Shown piece after piece: positions 1 to 15,400 of a stretch of DNA of 64,000 nucleotides. Below the pieces are notes generated by a model. The model did no database searches, was not told the DNA's origin, and saw only the letters and a list, made by a program, of their open reading frames with translations. The position numbers were made by a program, and so were the translations under genes. Every line of letters begins with the position of its first letter. The first letter of the stretch is position 1. The DNA lies in NCBI GenBank assembly GCA_023846275.1, contig CM043869.1, positions 33,858,737 to 33,922,736 of the forward strand. The letters are read 5' to 3'. The stretch is from Vanilla planifolia (Eukaryota > Streptophyta > Magnoliopsida > Asparagales > Orchidaceae).

Positions 1-429
1 TTGTGATTTACGTGCCACCAAATGATCCAAGTAAGCAGAAACAACTCAACAGTATGTACCTCTGAGGTTTGGAGTAGGAAAATTTTTGGTTTAGATGTGT
101 CCGAATTTGGAAGGTTGCTCTGAACTTAGAGCAGATTGTGATAAGTACAGACTTGCTCTGGGAAAGGAAATTCGACATATAGGTGATTGTAAAAAAACAA
201 TTCAGACCATACTGGACAGTTTTCTTCCCTATTGAAATTGAAACTTTGCGCAAACAATTTTCTTGTTTTAGAAGCTCTTTTTCACTTATTCCTAATACTT
301 AGCACTGATTAACTGCAACTTCCTATTACCACAAGGTGGTTTCATTCTGTATACGTTTTGTCCTTGGATTTCTAAGCTCAGTCCCATGTTTGGCGGGTGG
401 TGGGAGTGACGAATCCTTTATTGAACCAC
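1..429 (+). other. 5' flank and leader of the LEC14B-like gene
   Basis: No coding signal is visible. A 3' splice-site-like sequence (tctaagctcag) ends at 381, so the last part (about 382-429) may be the end of a 5' UTR exon whose upstream exons lie outside the window. The first ATG in frame with the WD40 protein is at 430; the codon at 397 in that frame is GTG, not a plausible plant start. Promoter elements cannot be assigned. Confidence 0.4.
386..409 (+). other. Short upstream ORF in the leader
   Basis: An ATG at 386 opens a seven-codon frame ending in TGA at 407-409, 20 bases before the main ATG at 430. It is in a different frame from the main protein. If the 382-429 stretch is in the mature mRNA, this uORF could reduce initiation at 430 or require reinitiation. 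Nothing in one sequence shows that it is conserved. Confidence 0.35.
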
Positions 430-3400
430 ATGGGCCATGGATTGAGCAGATCAGAAATGGACAGCTATGCATGCACAAGTGGACAGAGTAGCAATGCAAC
501 ACCTCCGGGTCCAGGATGTGAGAAGGAGATCTTCAGCATGAATCATGAAATTTTTCAACTTACAAAGCTGCGTTCCGAACCCTGTGAGGCTTTTAGCAGG
601 GGAATGCCTTTGGGAAAGAAGGTTCCCATGTCAACTCTTAAAATGTTGCTAGGAAGGGAGACAAATTGTTCGGGACATGGGAGGTTTTTGTTGTCAGATT
701 GTTCTCATATTCTTAGTAGATATCTTCCTGTTTATGGTCCATGGCCAGTGGACAGATTGGATACTCGAGCCTATGTTTCACAGTTCTCGGCTGATGGTTC
801 TCTCTTTATTGCTGGATATCAGGTATTCAATGCTTTTCATTAGTTAAAAAATTTGCATCATTTCTAGCTTGAAAAACATTTGTTGTTGATTCCAGACAGA
901 ATATATGCTTTCCTGCTATTCTTCTGCCTATTGCTAGTCTGCTACTAATGTTATTCCATATTTAAATGTTTACACAGGGAAGCCAAATAAGATTGTATGA
1001 TGTCGACAATGATTGGAAATTAAGAAAGGATATTTTGGCAAGAAGTTTGCGATGGACAATTACTGATACATCCCTTTCTCCTGATCAGCGCTTTCTTGTA
1101 CGTATCCCTTTCAAACTGCATATTAGTAAGTGTTCCATTTGGCATAATTTTTAAAATGCGCATTGACATGGAGAAGTTTTGTTTCCCTTACTATTAGTTC
1201 TTTGTTTACTATTCAAAAGGGTGCTCAATGCCCTCTAATCTGAAGTAACTGATAATTTCGAAAACTACACTGCCATATTTTTTATATATTTTAGTTTCTA
1301 CCATTTGTGTACCTGTCTATGTGGCTTTCTGATTACAGAATTAACTTGTCGAATTTGATGTGTCTTAAGTTTCAGAAAACCCTTTTGATGGTATTTCTTT
1401 GAGTATAGGCATGATATTAAATGCTTTCAGTTTCTGATATTGGCATGATTTGAAGAGGCAGTTGGTGGTATTTCTTTGAGTATAGGCATGATATTAAATG
1501 CTTTCAGTTTCTAATATTAGCATGATTTGAAGAGGCAGTTGGTATCTTTTACTCTTAAATCATGTATTTTCATGCTTTATACTTTCTCCATTAGCCATAT
1601 GCCTGACCATTGCTTGACCTAAACATCATTTTTACCCTAGAGTTAACATATTGCTGAGTTTATGATTAATCTCTTTCTACTAACTTGACATTTTGGTGAT
1701 AAAGGTATATGCCAGTATGTCACCAATTGTCCATATTGTAGATGTGGGATCTACTACACGAGAATCACATGCGAATATTACTGTAAGGCAATTTTACCTA
1801 TGACTCTTCATACTTTTTGAGGATTTGCATTGCTTTTTTTAATATTTGCTTAGCAAGTAAGTTAGTTTTTTGACATTGTAAGTGATTGGCATGTTAATGT
1901 TCCTCTAAGAAGAAAACTTATAAATATTTCGTTTTGGTAATGCAATTGTCTTTATTTTTAACTAGTTAGTCATTATCATCTAATTTGCATAATGTAACTT
2001 AAAAATCTACTATAAAAGGTAATGTTCATATTGTTCCAAAAAAAATTTCTTGATAATGTGTTGTTTCATGTTTCTATGTTTTGTTATGTCCTTGTCTTCC
2101 CATTAAGTGAAGTCATCTGCATTGGATCTTTGATGCCATTATGCTAGATACGTTAACAATTTTTTGTTAATATCCAAGCATTTATGGTCTTTTCCAATAG
2201 CCTATTGCCATATTTTTGTTTGGTCTACTCTTCTCTTATCCAAATGTTTAAATTTAATAGCTCACATCTCCTAATAGAAGTATTAAGCAACCTACATTTA
2301 CTATATTCAAACTATTTAAAATGGCTCTCTTATGTTATACTCATTTGATGCTACAACTTCTTAAGAATACATTCATTTCCTGTTCTTTACCTTGTTTAAA
2401 ACCATGGTTGGCATTGTTCTGAAGTTTGTGGGCTTGAGAGTCATCCTCTTGTATCACCTTTAGGAAGAATATTTCTTTATAATGAAGATTTCTTGGTGCA
2501 ATTTTGAATTTTTTGTTTTTAGATTTAGGGTTTTCTATATCTTTCTTTGTGATTGATTTTTTTTCTTTTCTTTTAATTTTTGCTTTTGGTTTTGCATCTT
2601 GAGTGTTTGCTGTCCTATTGTGGCTTAGTGAATGCTCTTACGATCTTCCAAAGCAAATTTTGCCATGATTGATTCAGAAATAGGAGCAAGGATAAAAGAG
2701 TGAATCAATTGGTTCAATGGCATAGTTTGGATTTTGGATGGTGCAAATTGAAGTTCCTATATATCTGAAGAATCTATATTAGTCATTAATAGAAAAAATC
2801 CTTAATCAGCAAAAGAAGAATTGTGATTTGTTGGGCCAGCATGCACTAGCTGTGGTTTGACTCTTGTAGCACAGGAGCTTGGCTACCATTCATTATCACC
2901 AATGTGAAGACAATAATGACATCAGTGAAGGCATTGTGCGGAACATATTAGAAGCCATCTGCATCTAGCAAAGTTTATGCACAATTTATTCAATTTGAAG
3001 ATAGCTTAAGGAGCATTTATGATTGGTCACATTAATGAGTTTAATATAATTAAAGCTTAATTTTGTTTTATAAATATTAGTTTAGATGATTATATGAAAG
3101 CCCTTGCTGTGTTGTCTTTCTTATTTGAAAGTTTGAGTGCAAATTTGATTGTTGTAAAAGTTTATCTTATTAAAAGAAGTTAAAGCTTCATGAAGTTTAT
3201 GATTTGATTCTTGGTGAACAAATTTATAGTTTATTGAATCTTTTGATGCTATTTTGGGAACTTAAAATGTAAGTAGAAATTATCAATAGGTGAAAATCTA
3301 AGGGATATGCCAAAGTCAAAGGATGAAGCAAGCCAAGGTTGTAATGTGATCTTGTGTATTCACTATGATAAGTCTATTTGAAATGAGATAGGCTCCAAAG

Positions 3401-6400
3401 AGGAACTTATTTTCATTAATCAATTGAATAGCATAGGCTATTAGAATATATTTTGAGATGATTTGCGGAGAATAAAAAATGATATTATAATTGTTGCTAT
3501 TGGGACAAAACTTGAAACATTAGACATATGATATGGAGCAAAAGAGGTTACATAAGCTATTAGCTTATAGTCCATTTCAAATTTTGCCAATTCAACCTTG
3601 ACCCTATGTTAAGGAAGTTGTTGAAAATGATGGAATCAAATGGTTTTTACTTCATTTGAAATCTATAAGTGTAGATCTTTGTGAGAATGTGTTATGTGAG
3701 GTTAGAGACAACTCACTTTTTCAAATTCTAGAAGGTAATCAAATTCAAACAAAGTGGTTTTCACAAAAATGTATATGGTGTAGGTTTGTTATATCCTCTT
3801 GGAGCATCACACAACTACGCGGAATTCATTAGTAATTCTATGAGTGTTTGGATATATTTTTGAAGAATAAACCTGTTTCTTTTTCAATTTCAAAAGGTAT
3901 AAATTTAAGGTAGAGACTGTTATGGGCTTGATTGTTAAATGTTTCATATAAGACAATTGTGATGAATCTAATAGCAAAGAATTTAAAGTAGAGATTGAAA
4001 TGGGCTTGATTGTAAAATGTTTCATATTAGAATAGAAAAAAATTCAAGGAATTATGTATAAAGGATGGAATGAAAATGTCACAAATCATTCCAAATAGCA
4101 TAAATCAACTGAACATTAATGCTACAAGGATGATCATGATCTTTAATGACTTGAAAGAAGTATGGTATTGCATGTAAGATGCCCAAAATCTTTTGGTAGT
4201 TGCAATAAAATGATAAAGATGGATGCTTTAGCTCCATTAAACTTTAATTTGCCAAAGGAGGAGTGGACATAAAGGGATGTGGATCTCTCATTTAAAAGTT
4301 TTTGGATGTATTTCTTTTGTGTTAGTTGATTTCGAGAACAAAGATAAACTAGATGCTAAGGTTCTTAAAGATATATTATGGGTATAACATTGATTATTTT
4401 GGGTATACATTCAATTACTAATATAATAATTGAAATCAACAATGTAATATTTAGTGAAATTAGAATATAAAAGGATAGATCTACTTTTGAGTTCGATGGA
4501 GAACATAAACAGATAAGAGAGATTGAGTTAGAGAAAGGACTCAAGAGTTAAGGATGAGATGTCCATTCCTGAATCTTATTCCAAATTTTGATTTAGAAAA
4601 ATGAACTATTCATGCCATGAGTAACTCCCTTTGAATCCACTTTAAGAAAATTTAATAGGAATTTCAAGTTGAGAGAAAGTTGATGACAAGAAAGTTACAA
4701 TTAAAGACTAAATATCAAAGGATTTTAATCAAATAAAAAGAAGTTACTAAACATAGATTGATGCAGGGCATATTGTATCAAAAGATGTTAATTTAGTTGA
4801 TATAGTAGATCATATTTATCTTTTATTTAGTTTATCATATTTTTATTTTATTATGAGTTGTATTGAATATATATAAGACCTTCATGATGTTTTTATTTTT
4901 TTTAATATATTTTATTATTTTTATATATTTTTATTTGGAAGGTATTTTTGTTATTTTACTTTTAAGTATGGGTTTCGTATTATAATCTATTTAAAACTTT
5001 GTTATGGAATGAAAAAGAAAAGATCTTTTTAAATTGGTATCTTACTTCTAGAAACTGTAGTTTCTTTTCATGCATTTGTGCACAATTTGAATTGCGATCC
5101 GACATCCAAATTGCGATTCGGATTTATCTCTACTATCATCATCGTTCTCATTATTATCCATTTTCATCTCAAATCTTATTGCAAGAATTTCTTCTCCCCC
5201 TTCTCTATTATAGATCTTATTCTTAATGAAAAAATTCATTACTATTATATCAATATTTTTGCTTATAGAGATTGAGCACTTACATATAAAATAGTTGGTT
5301 ACAAAAGCTATTTTCTATGGAAAATTAGAGGAAAAATTCTATATTTTATTGCCCAAATATTTCAGATTTCTTTACAAAGGAAATAAAAGAAAAGCTCTTT
5401 TGGTCTTAAGTAGGTTTGAATTTAGTGGCACATAAAGTTTGTTACATTTGGAAAATGAATAAACAATTTACCTACATTTTTTCAAATTTGTTGACAAAAA
5501 AATAGAAAAGCTTACTTGGTCTTAGGTTGGTTTGAAGTTAGTGGTATAAGAAGTTTGCTACATTTGAAAAATGAATACACAATGTGTATTACCCACCTTT
5601 GTTTTACTTCAAGAAGTTTGGTGGTTGCTTTGCCATTTTATTTGTGTACATGTATTATATGTATTGCATGTTAGAAAAAAAAAAAGAAATTGGTTTCTTG
5701 AACTCGCATATGTTTATTGTTTTTGCAATGAAAGGTTTGGGAACCACAAATTGAATTACTAGGATGAGGATCATGTAAAACTCTTGCAATAAATATGCAT
5801 ATGAGAATGTGTTGGATAGGTTTTGAATTATGGATTCTAAATTCAGATACAATCTACTACAAAATCATTCAAAATTATCAAAGGAGCAATCACCAAGGAC
5901 TAATGAAGATGTAAGCATGACTTCAAGTTTCATGTGTCATTAGTGGGCACTTTAAGTTATGCTATGTTGTGTTCAAAGCAAGACATAGCCTTTATACTTA
6001 GTAGATTTATTATAGCCATTGGATGGAGAATTAGGGAGTTGTAAAATAACTTCTTAAATGTCTATAAAGGTTCAACACATATGATATCCTTGAAAAAGAC
6101 TGATGTTATTCTACAAGATTATAGGATGCAAATCCAGTTGGAGATTTGGACGATGAAAGAGCACCTTCGCATATATCATTACAATTTGAACCATTGTTAG
6201 CCGGATGTGTAGACTTAAGAAATGCACATCTATGTTGACCAACATATATATCTGATTTTTAAGGTTGTTGATAAGGAGATGATTTGATTGAAATTTTTTC
6301 TGAAGGACGATGATTTGGGAAAAAAATAAAGAGCAAAGCAATAGTGCACTTATTAGTGATGGTCAGAGTGTTATATGTTTTGTGTTGAATCTTGTTGTTT

Positions 6401-9400
6401 ATTTAATTACAACGTATATTTAAGTGAAGCATCATCATATCGATGAATTGATAGATGATAAAACGTTATAACTAAATGTAAAACCTTGTGCAGAAAACCC
6501 ATGTTGTGTTGAATAAGTTTGCTATTATTGAACTACTGAGGTTATGCATTGTTCTAGTTTGTGATAAATTGTTTGAAACTTTATATTGTGTTGGGTCTAG
6601 TTGCAAGTTCTTCTTATAGTTTTTGTCCTTAATAACTTTAATGGCTTTCCACAATGTCTAGGAGTCATTAATTTTTTATGAGCTTAAACAATTTGTTAGT
6701 TCAAATTTCATGAAGTTAATTATATTATAACACACCATGATTTGTAGAAGTTAGTCTAATAATTTGTTTTTGTTTTCTTGTATGCTAACATTTTTTTTTT
6801 TCAAATACATGCTTTTCTGAGAAATTATGCATGTGGAGCTTACATAAGTTCCAATGGCATGCCCATTTGATTTGAAGGATTAAATATTTTGTCCCTCATA
6901 AGAAGACTAAATCTTTTGTTTTCTAAAAATGTTAAACTTTTTAGTTGGCATTACCTTCTAAGGATATATCAACTAACATCTTTGATATATCTTTTAGATT
7001 AAATCTGAGAGATATATAATAACTATCTCTCAAACTAAATCTAAGTTCCAATGGCATGCTTGTTTGATCTAAAAGATTAAATCATTTGTCCTCCATAGAA
7101 AACTAAATGTTTTGGTTTTTTGGACAGGTTAAACCTTTTAGTTGACATTACCCTTTATGACATATCAAGTGTCTCTTAAGCATCTCTCAGATGATTACCA
7201 ATCAAAGCATTACCAATTGTTTGAACAATATATAAATTAATAAATTCCTCTTAAATGTCCTTCAAATTGTTTTAGTATTTTGTGATCATTTACCATGTTG
7301 ATGTCAAATTTGGACAATACAAAGGACCACACAATGTTAGATGTGTTATTGGTTTGCTGGGAATTGTGGAATTAGCTTGAAGAACAAAGATATCATTTGA
7401 TAGTCAGTTTTGTTTATGTCTTGGATTAGGCTTAGATAGGGCTTAGTTTTGTGCTGGCTTGGATCCTAATGTTATGAGTGAAATATGAGTTAAGCATGAA
7501 TTGGATCGAAGTTTCATGAAATCAAAATGAATTAACAATGTTTGTGTATGTGCATAGACTTATGGAAAGATGGAGAAAGTCTTTTTGATTTAGGCCCAAT
7601 AACCTTTTTAAAGGAGGTGATAGATCATTAGAGTTTAGTATGTTTGTCTCTCTCACTCATATTATACTCCATAGTAATAAAGCATATAAGAGCTAGTTCT
7701 CTTTTTAACTAAGAGATGTTATGATAAAATTTTAAAAAGGACATCTCCTTAGGGAGAATGAACTCCATAAACTTTATAAGGGGATCATAAAAGGATAAGA
7801 TAGGTCTGGGAATAAGATCTTTGTCAATATGTGTGAATGAAGATGACAGAAGTTCTCTATCAACTTTTGCTTCTAGTGGTGATAATCTCTATTGCATAGG
7901 AGGTGGCTTTTGGGCTTTAATCAAAGATGAAGGTCTTGGTTAAAAGTTGCGTTTTGCTGTCCTTAACACAATAGGTAAATCTCCAAATATTGTCATCGTA
8001 AATTGCTTGGACAGTGTCTATTTAGTGTTATCCAAGGATGACATGGGTTCTACTCACAGGTATACCATCACATCGTACTTTTTGTTTGTAACTCTTAAAT
8101 TTCAATGATATAATGCATCTCTCCTTCAAGTTAAAGGTAGACTCATTAGCCCTTATGATCTTATATGGACATGGGCATGGCTTGGGTTCAAACAACAAAT
8201 TTTTGATAACTACATTACTAATAGTAATCACTAAGCCTTAGTATTAATAATGGCCTAGAATGATGTATGGTGCTTTGGAAAGTTGTTGAAAATTTCTTGG
8301 TTAATAAGAGTGTAACAAATCAAAAATGATGTCGCCAACTTAAGAAAAAATAGGTGAGGCTTTATAAGATAAGGATTGACCCAACAAATATGATTTTCCA
8401 TTCTCCTTTTAACCAAGAACAAGATACACAACTGTAGGATTTCGACATGAGAGATGTAGATATTCTCACCCATTAGTGTAAGGCTCATCAAATATCCCAA
8501 GAGATGGTCTAAAGATGCATGGCCTTTAGAGGTGCCACAACCTTATAGTAGTAAATGCCATGGAGTCTTGGCCTTTTAGATAGAGATTTGCATATTTTAG
8601 ATGACATTGATCGAGTTTAATATGCCGAATCGTTGTATTTAAAGAGATATAGCTTTCATTGATGCGTTCAAAATGATTACCACGGCATTGCATAAGGTAC
8701 TTGCAAATGTTGATTGACTACAATTGCTTTATTTCTTTTGTTTTTGCACTTTTATTTGCTTTAATATGTTTGTCTTGTTGATCATGTCAACATTGATGGA
8801 TTTTTATTGTTGGATAACCGAGTTGTAGTTAAACGGCTCAATTTTTTCAAGAGGAATTTTTGAAGCATAGAACAAATGGTGTATAGATCATTCAATCCAT
8901 GAATAAATTGTTGGAGTGTGTCCATTGCACCAAACGATAGAATTCTATTTTGGTGCTTTGTAGTTGGTCGAATGTCTGATCGCTTAATATTGAATGTTTG
9001 ATCCTAATACCGAATGTTTGATCCTTTGCGAGTTCATGATTCTAGGTAATTTTTTGAATTAAATTTAGTACTTGTGGTTGGTTTATTTAAATGTGACTAT
9101 AAACACTATAAGGTTAGTTATAGTTATACTTTATATAAGTTTACGATTTTTCCATTCCCTTTATCAAAGGGAGTTTTTTTGTCTTCTGATGTGATTGCTA
9201 CTATCTTGAGATTTGAAAATTTCTTATCTTTATTTTTCCTTTGTTGAGTTTTCTCCACATCAGTTTGATGTCTTTTCGAGATCTCGTTCCCTGTGGATTG
9301 TCAATTTGGAAACTCAAAGATTCTGATCTTATGTTTTTTGTTTGATTTAGATGTGTTTCAAACAACATTCCTTGGCCTTTGATTGAAATATGAATTCCAC

Positions 9401-12400
9401 TATGAAAGCTTTTATTGGAAAAGATCATTCTTTCTAGATTGATTGTGAATTATAAAAGCTTAATATAATATTCTAAGGTTTAATTGACAATTATTGCAAG
9501 AATTAACTAAGTTTGCTTGGAACTTATTGGCTTGCAAAATTTGCATTTATATTAGATCTTCAGAGTCCTACGTTTCAGTGTAAACTTTGATATGCATGCA
9601 TGTCATTCTACGCTAATTTGCCAAAAAGGTCACTTGTTTCCTGCTACACATTATGTTGGCACTAGTGAAATAAAGGAAGAGATAAATGAACTCAAGTATT
9701 GATGTTGATACTAGTAATTGAAGCTTGTATATCATACTTGACTTAGTAAATGTATAAATTCATATTTTTTATGCAAATTTTCAGACAAACATAGCAAAAT
9801 AAAAGAAATAAACTTAAAGTCTAGAACTAAAAATTATTACAACAAATTCAAGGTCTTTAAAGTTTAAAAAAACCTAAATTATTACATTGCTTTGTATGCT
9901 TATAACCACATAATTTGAAATGTAAAGCATTTTCATAATAAATAAAATGCTAAGTGTTAGATAACTAAATGTGTATTTGGTTTGAAAAGATGTTCTCTTG
10001 ATACCTTGAATTTTCTAATAACTCAATTGCAAGGTTCTACCCTTGTTATCATGCACTTAAATCTGAATCCACTAATTGTGGTTTGATTTTGGAACTTGTG
10101 CTCTCATGCACCCAAACTGGTATACCCAACATAGGATTTGACCCTCTTCAAATGGGAATTCCACTTATTCAAATGTTATTCAAGTTACAAACTAGTGGTT
10201 CACAATTCTTGTTCAATATGTTGGAATATCATATTTTAGATGAGTTCAAAGGGGTCTAACTTTGCCTCACATAAGCTCTAGCTAGGTCAAGAATGCTCAA
10301 CTAAGCAAGCAATGTAGGATCTATACAAGTCAAAAGCTCATCAAAACCAAAAGGTCGATCTATTACTATAGAGTTCCAATACAAATCGTGGGATTTTCCT
10401 TTTATGACAAAAAACCCAAAATATAAATTGGTAAAACCAATAAAAATTATCTTAGGACGATGTTATCATTTGATTATGTTTTTTTTTTGTGATTTATTTG
10501 AATTTGTGAACTATGATGAACTAAAAATAATCTTTTCTTTGATTTTTCTAATAAACCAAAAAATCATGCAATTTTGATCACAGACCAAAAAAACATACCC
10601 AAAATATCACAATTGTACAAATAAAATTATATATATTGATCTATTCAATATGTGAATGGATAGCAATAAAATTTTGTCATTATGCACGAAAAGGGATGTG
10701 AAGTCACTATTGTTTACTTTCATGATGTGACAAAATATTTGCCAAAAGGCATATGAAGTAAAAAAACAGCCCAAAATATTAGCAAAACCGTGTGCCTTGA
10801 GTTGTCAATTGGAGTTACTATGAAGAATTTATGTTCGCATCAATAATTAAATAAGTTTGATGAAATAAAATGGGATAAATAGCATTCAAATCCTTCTATT
10901 TTGGTCTTATGTTTAGATAAATCACTTAAATTTTTAAAATATCTATTTTTGTCGAAATAGTTTCAATAATGTAGTGATTATGTTGTCCTTAAGCATAAGT
11001 GTTTTCTTATGGGGAAGAAAATTATATAAGTTCTTTTTATTTATATAAGTGTAAAAGTTTGTTCTTGTAAAGGAAGGATACATATTTGTCTATTTGTAAA
11101 AGTATGTTCCTATCAAGAAAGCTAATTATAAAGAAAAATTATGGATGTAGTTGCTAAATTACTGAAACAATTGGAACCTATTTGACAATTTTTGTAATGG
11201 GAGGTACCTATTTGCTTGAAACCAATGTGGGTCTTATTTAATATTTAACCAATAATATATGCATCTATTTATAAATTTATCATGACAAATCTACAAATAC
11301 ATGTGTTCTAAAAATACATATCTGTCTATTTGAAAAAGTATGTTCCTATTGAGAAAGCTAGTTTATAAAGAAAAATTAGGGATGTAGTTTCTATATTAAT
11401 GAAACAATTGGAACCTATTTGACAATTTTTGTAATGGGAGGTATCTATTTGCTTGAGACCAATGTGAGTCATATTTAATATTTAACCAATAATATATGCA
11501 TATATTTATGAATTTATCATGATAAATCTACAAATACATGCATTCTAAAAATTTTGATTAGAAAATGAAAATTTAATTGAAATACAATTTAGCTTTTGTT
11601 TGGACTGAGTTTGAGTTGATAATCAACAAGCCAAATCTAACTCAGGTCAAGATATTAAATGCCTATCTCTAAAACTTGAATTAGATCAATATCAAATCAA
11701 ACCGTTTCAAGCTGATTTTGGGCTGATGTCAAATTGATTTGAGATTAGATCACATCCTTATTGTTTTTTCGTTCTATTTTATACATTTGTTAGTGTTATA
11801 GCTGTTATTCATTTTTTTTCATTTACATGTTATTGAGCAGCTTGAGTTTCTAAAGTCTAAGGTTTTGTATGCAACTATTTTTTAATATGTTCTTGTGAAC
11901 CTTTTGTTCGAAATACATGTTCTTCATCCTAAACTGTGTTTGCATCCTTCTCAACTTGTTTTTCCTTCCAACTTATCCACTTTGTTACTTGAGGCTTAGA
12001 CTATTTAGTCCTAATGCAAGTCCAATTTTATGTTATGAATCACATGGCCATTCAGGAAGTGCATGTTGACCTGGACTTCTCTTCGCTTGGTGATGGGATG
12101 TATTCCTTTGGGATATTTTCTGTAAAATTTTCTACTGATGGTCGTGAACTTGTTGCTGGAAGCAGTGATGATTCTATTTACGTTTATGATTTGGAGGCAA
12201 ACAAGTTGTTATATCGATTCCCTGCGCACACAGTATGTGAAACTTTCCATCGAGTACATTATTGGAAATTATCAAGTGTTTTTTGCTGTTATTTTTACAT
12301 AAATAAAAGGTTGATGCATTTTTAGATTCAAATTCAGAAACTATCATGCCTGTACTGGAGCTCTTTTTTTATGTAATTCCTCATTTCATTCTATGGCAGT

Positions 12401-15400
12401 TATATGTAAGATATGCTATGCTACATTAGCAATCCCATTATTGGAAATCAGATAGGGTTCTTTCCTGCTATTTGTATACCAATAAAAAGTAGATGCAATT
12501 TTAAATTCGAAGTCTGGTAATATCACACCTGTGTTGGAGTTCATTTTTTAATATAATTGTCTATTTTCATTCTATGGCTGTTCTATTTAAAATGCCCTAT
12601 TCTACACTGTATCCAATTAATTATTTTACAAAATGGTAAAATACCTTCTTATTTTCTTAATTTATATTTCCATTAAGCCAATTCAATTGCTAAGATGATC
12701 AAACTAGCAAGATAAAAATAGATTTGTTTTCCAACAGGTCTATAGTGAAAAGCAAAATGGTAACATTCCTTCTAATTTTCTTAATTTATATTTCTGTTGA
12801 GCCAATCAAATGGATAAGATGATCAAACTAGCAAGGTAAAATTAATTTTTTGTTAAAGCAGCTGGCCAAAGACGAAAAGCAATAAGCAAAACTCTATGCT
12901 TTCTCTAGTGAAACACTGCGGTGCTATTTTTTCATCTAAGTTTTCAATCGTCACATCTTCTACCCTTTCCCATCATCTTGGCTTAGAGCAATCTCAAAAA
13001 GGAAAGACAGAATTTGTTTAGAAAAGGACAAAAGGGAAAAGGATTATAGGTAGAGCTAGTAAAAATATCAATCATCAAATGATCTCCATTTCAATAAAAT
13101 TTGTGAAAGCACTGTATAACAACAGAGTTAGATGCTAGATGACTAGTCAATGGAGAGCCTATGTTACAATCAATACACAAGTGATATTAATTAACTCAGA
13201 AGTAGTTTAGGGTCATCATTTTGCATATTAATATCGTAATTTGTTGAATATGTAATATGAGATTATTATTTTTGTGCATCCCAATAAATTTTTTCTCATC
13301 TAAAAATTATTCCACATTGGAGTTACTCTCCCACCTTAATAGAAAAAAATTTAAATAACTTGCATCAATGCTTCTATCGCCATGATCATCTTTGTTGCAT
13401 TTTATTAAACTCATCCCTTGGTGCATTGTTGCAAATTAGCTATGTTGCATTATATTGGTTTTGGCAAGCCCTTGCCTTTGACTGTCTGCATCATCACAAA
13501 TCGGTTGTGTCGCAGCATCATACAGGTTTTTGCCAAACACTTGCTCTTGGCACTATCTATCGGCTCTATCACATTCAACTTTGTTGAGTTATTTGTCAAC
13601 TTTGTCATCTTGTCAGCTTTATTGAAACCTCGTCTTGGTTTAACTGCTCTATCGGATATATGACATCGTTTGGCTTTGTTGTACTATACCAACTTTGTTG
13701 ATCCATGACCTTTGGGTGTTTGTCTGCTTTGTTGGCTATTGCTTTATCAACTCTATTGCTTTGTTTGTTCTATCACTCCATTTGATCACAATTGAATCAC
13801 ATTTGGCTTTGATAACAAATGTCAAAAGTGTAATATCTTGGAGGCCCAAGTTAAGCTCAAAACCCAAGGGATATCTATCATCTTAGAAGCCTAAGTTTTT
13901 GAGTTAGGGTTATCATTTTGTATATCAATATCACTTTCACCAACTTATTAATCGTTATGCCATAACAACCAATTGCTTAATAAGGATTTCCTTTTCTTGC
14001 TCTTAGTGCTAGCAAATAGTGAAGATATTATAGCCATAATTATGAATGTTTCCTCCTTTCATATTATTTTCTTTTCTCAATAATAGATCCAATGTCATGA
14101 TGTGGGGTATAGAATTCCAATTTAATATTTGGGAGCAAAATATACATTGAGTAAAACATATCAAAAAGGGCACAAAGGGGTAAGAAGATCATATCTTTTT
14201 GAAGCTCAACTTTATTTTGTTACGAGTCTTAAAACATTTGGAGTTGTGAATTCTTTTGGATCGCAATCCATTTAAATGGAGTTCAGAAATTTGGTGGTGT
14301 CAGAGTTGATATTGAATTTGTTGATGGTGCCTTTAGAATTTGGGTTTTATCAAAAGTTCTAAGGGTGTAATTATGTGCCTGATTGTCAAGATTGCTTTTG
14401 TAGTTACAAATGATTCAAGTCATATGTAAAGCTCTATTGGTGATGTATGACAACAATCAATGAAATATTTTTGTAATTATTTTTTTTTAGAGTTATGACT
14501 TGTGATTCACAAAGAATTAATATTGTAAAGTGACGTTAATTTACACATTGCTTTGAGTTTACCAAAAAAAAACATGTGTCAACAAAGTTTAAAAACTTGC
14601 TAGATATTTCTCACATTCAGCAAATTCAATTAACTGATTCTCAATTTTGGCTATAATAACGTGACAATGAGTAAATTAATATTTCTATTTAATTGATCAC
14701 ATGGGTATAAAATTCATCGCACGACACTTCAAACGTAACTATAGAAAATCTTGGCTTACAAAAATTACCTAAAAATGACATTTATAAAAACACATGAAGG
14801 AATAAAACAAAAAACATGAAGGTTACTTGTTTGTCAAGTTATTGCTTTGGTCAATCAGTGAAATCTGCCTTGGTCAATTTTGCAATCAGACTAAGTAGTT
14901 AGTTTAGGTTAAAAAAATTGATAGTGTCAAAAACATAAGAAGAAAGCACATAACCATGAATGAAAAGTGAGAACATAATGGAACAACCTTGATGAAATGA
15001 AGATTTTAAGACAGTGACAACAACAGTGGAAGTGGATAAAGTAATCAATGGAGGTAGAGATGAAGTGATGATAAGTGGTAAGGCTTTCTTCTCTTTGGCT
15101 CCTTGTAATACCTCCTAAAGACTTGGCAAACTTGACGCAAAATTTTTCACTATAACAGTATGCATGCAATGCATCAATGGTAACACAAGCACTTTTGACT
15201 CTAGTTGGAAACACTTGGCATTTGGTTAATTGAGGTTAATTTAACCTAGTTAGCCTTGTATTAATAGGGTTAATGAATGAAATTCTATTTAATTGTTATC
15301 CCAAGTTAAGTTGAATTAGAATAATTTTGTGTTTGGTTATTATTTTTGGTTAGATTGTGTTAAAATAAATTTGTGTTTAGTATATGTCTTAGGTATAGGA

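Noticed and set aside
397-429. N-terminal extension of the WD40 protein from codon 397
   Set aside because: Codon 397 is GTG, not ATG; the family N-terminus begins at the ATG at 430.
5048-5275. Overlapping short open frames on both strands
   Set aside because: AT-rich intron sequence after the copia relic; no domain, and the frames overlap on opposite strands.
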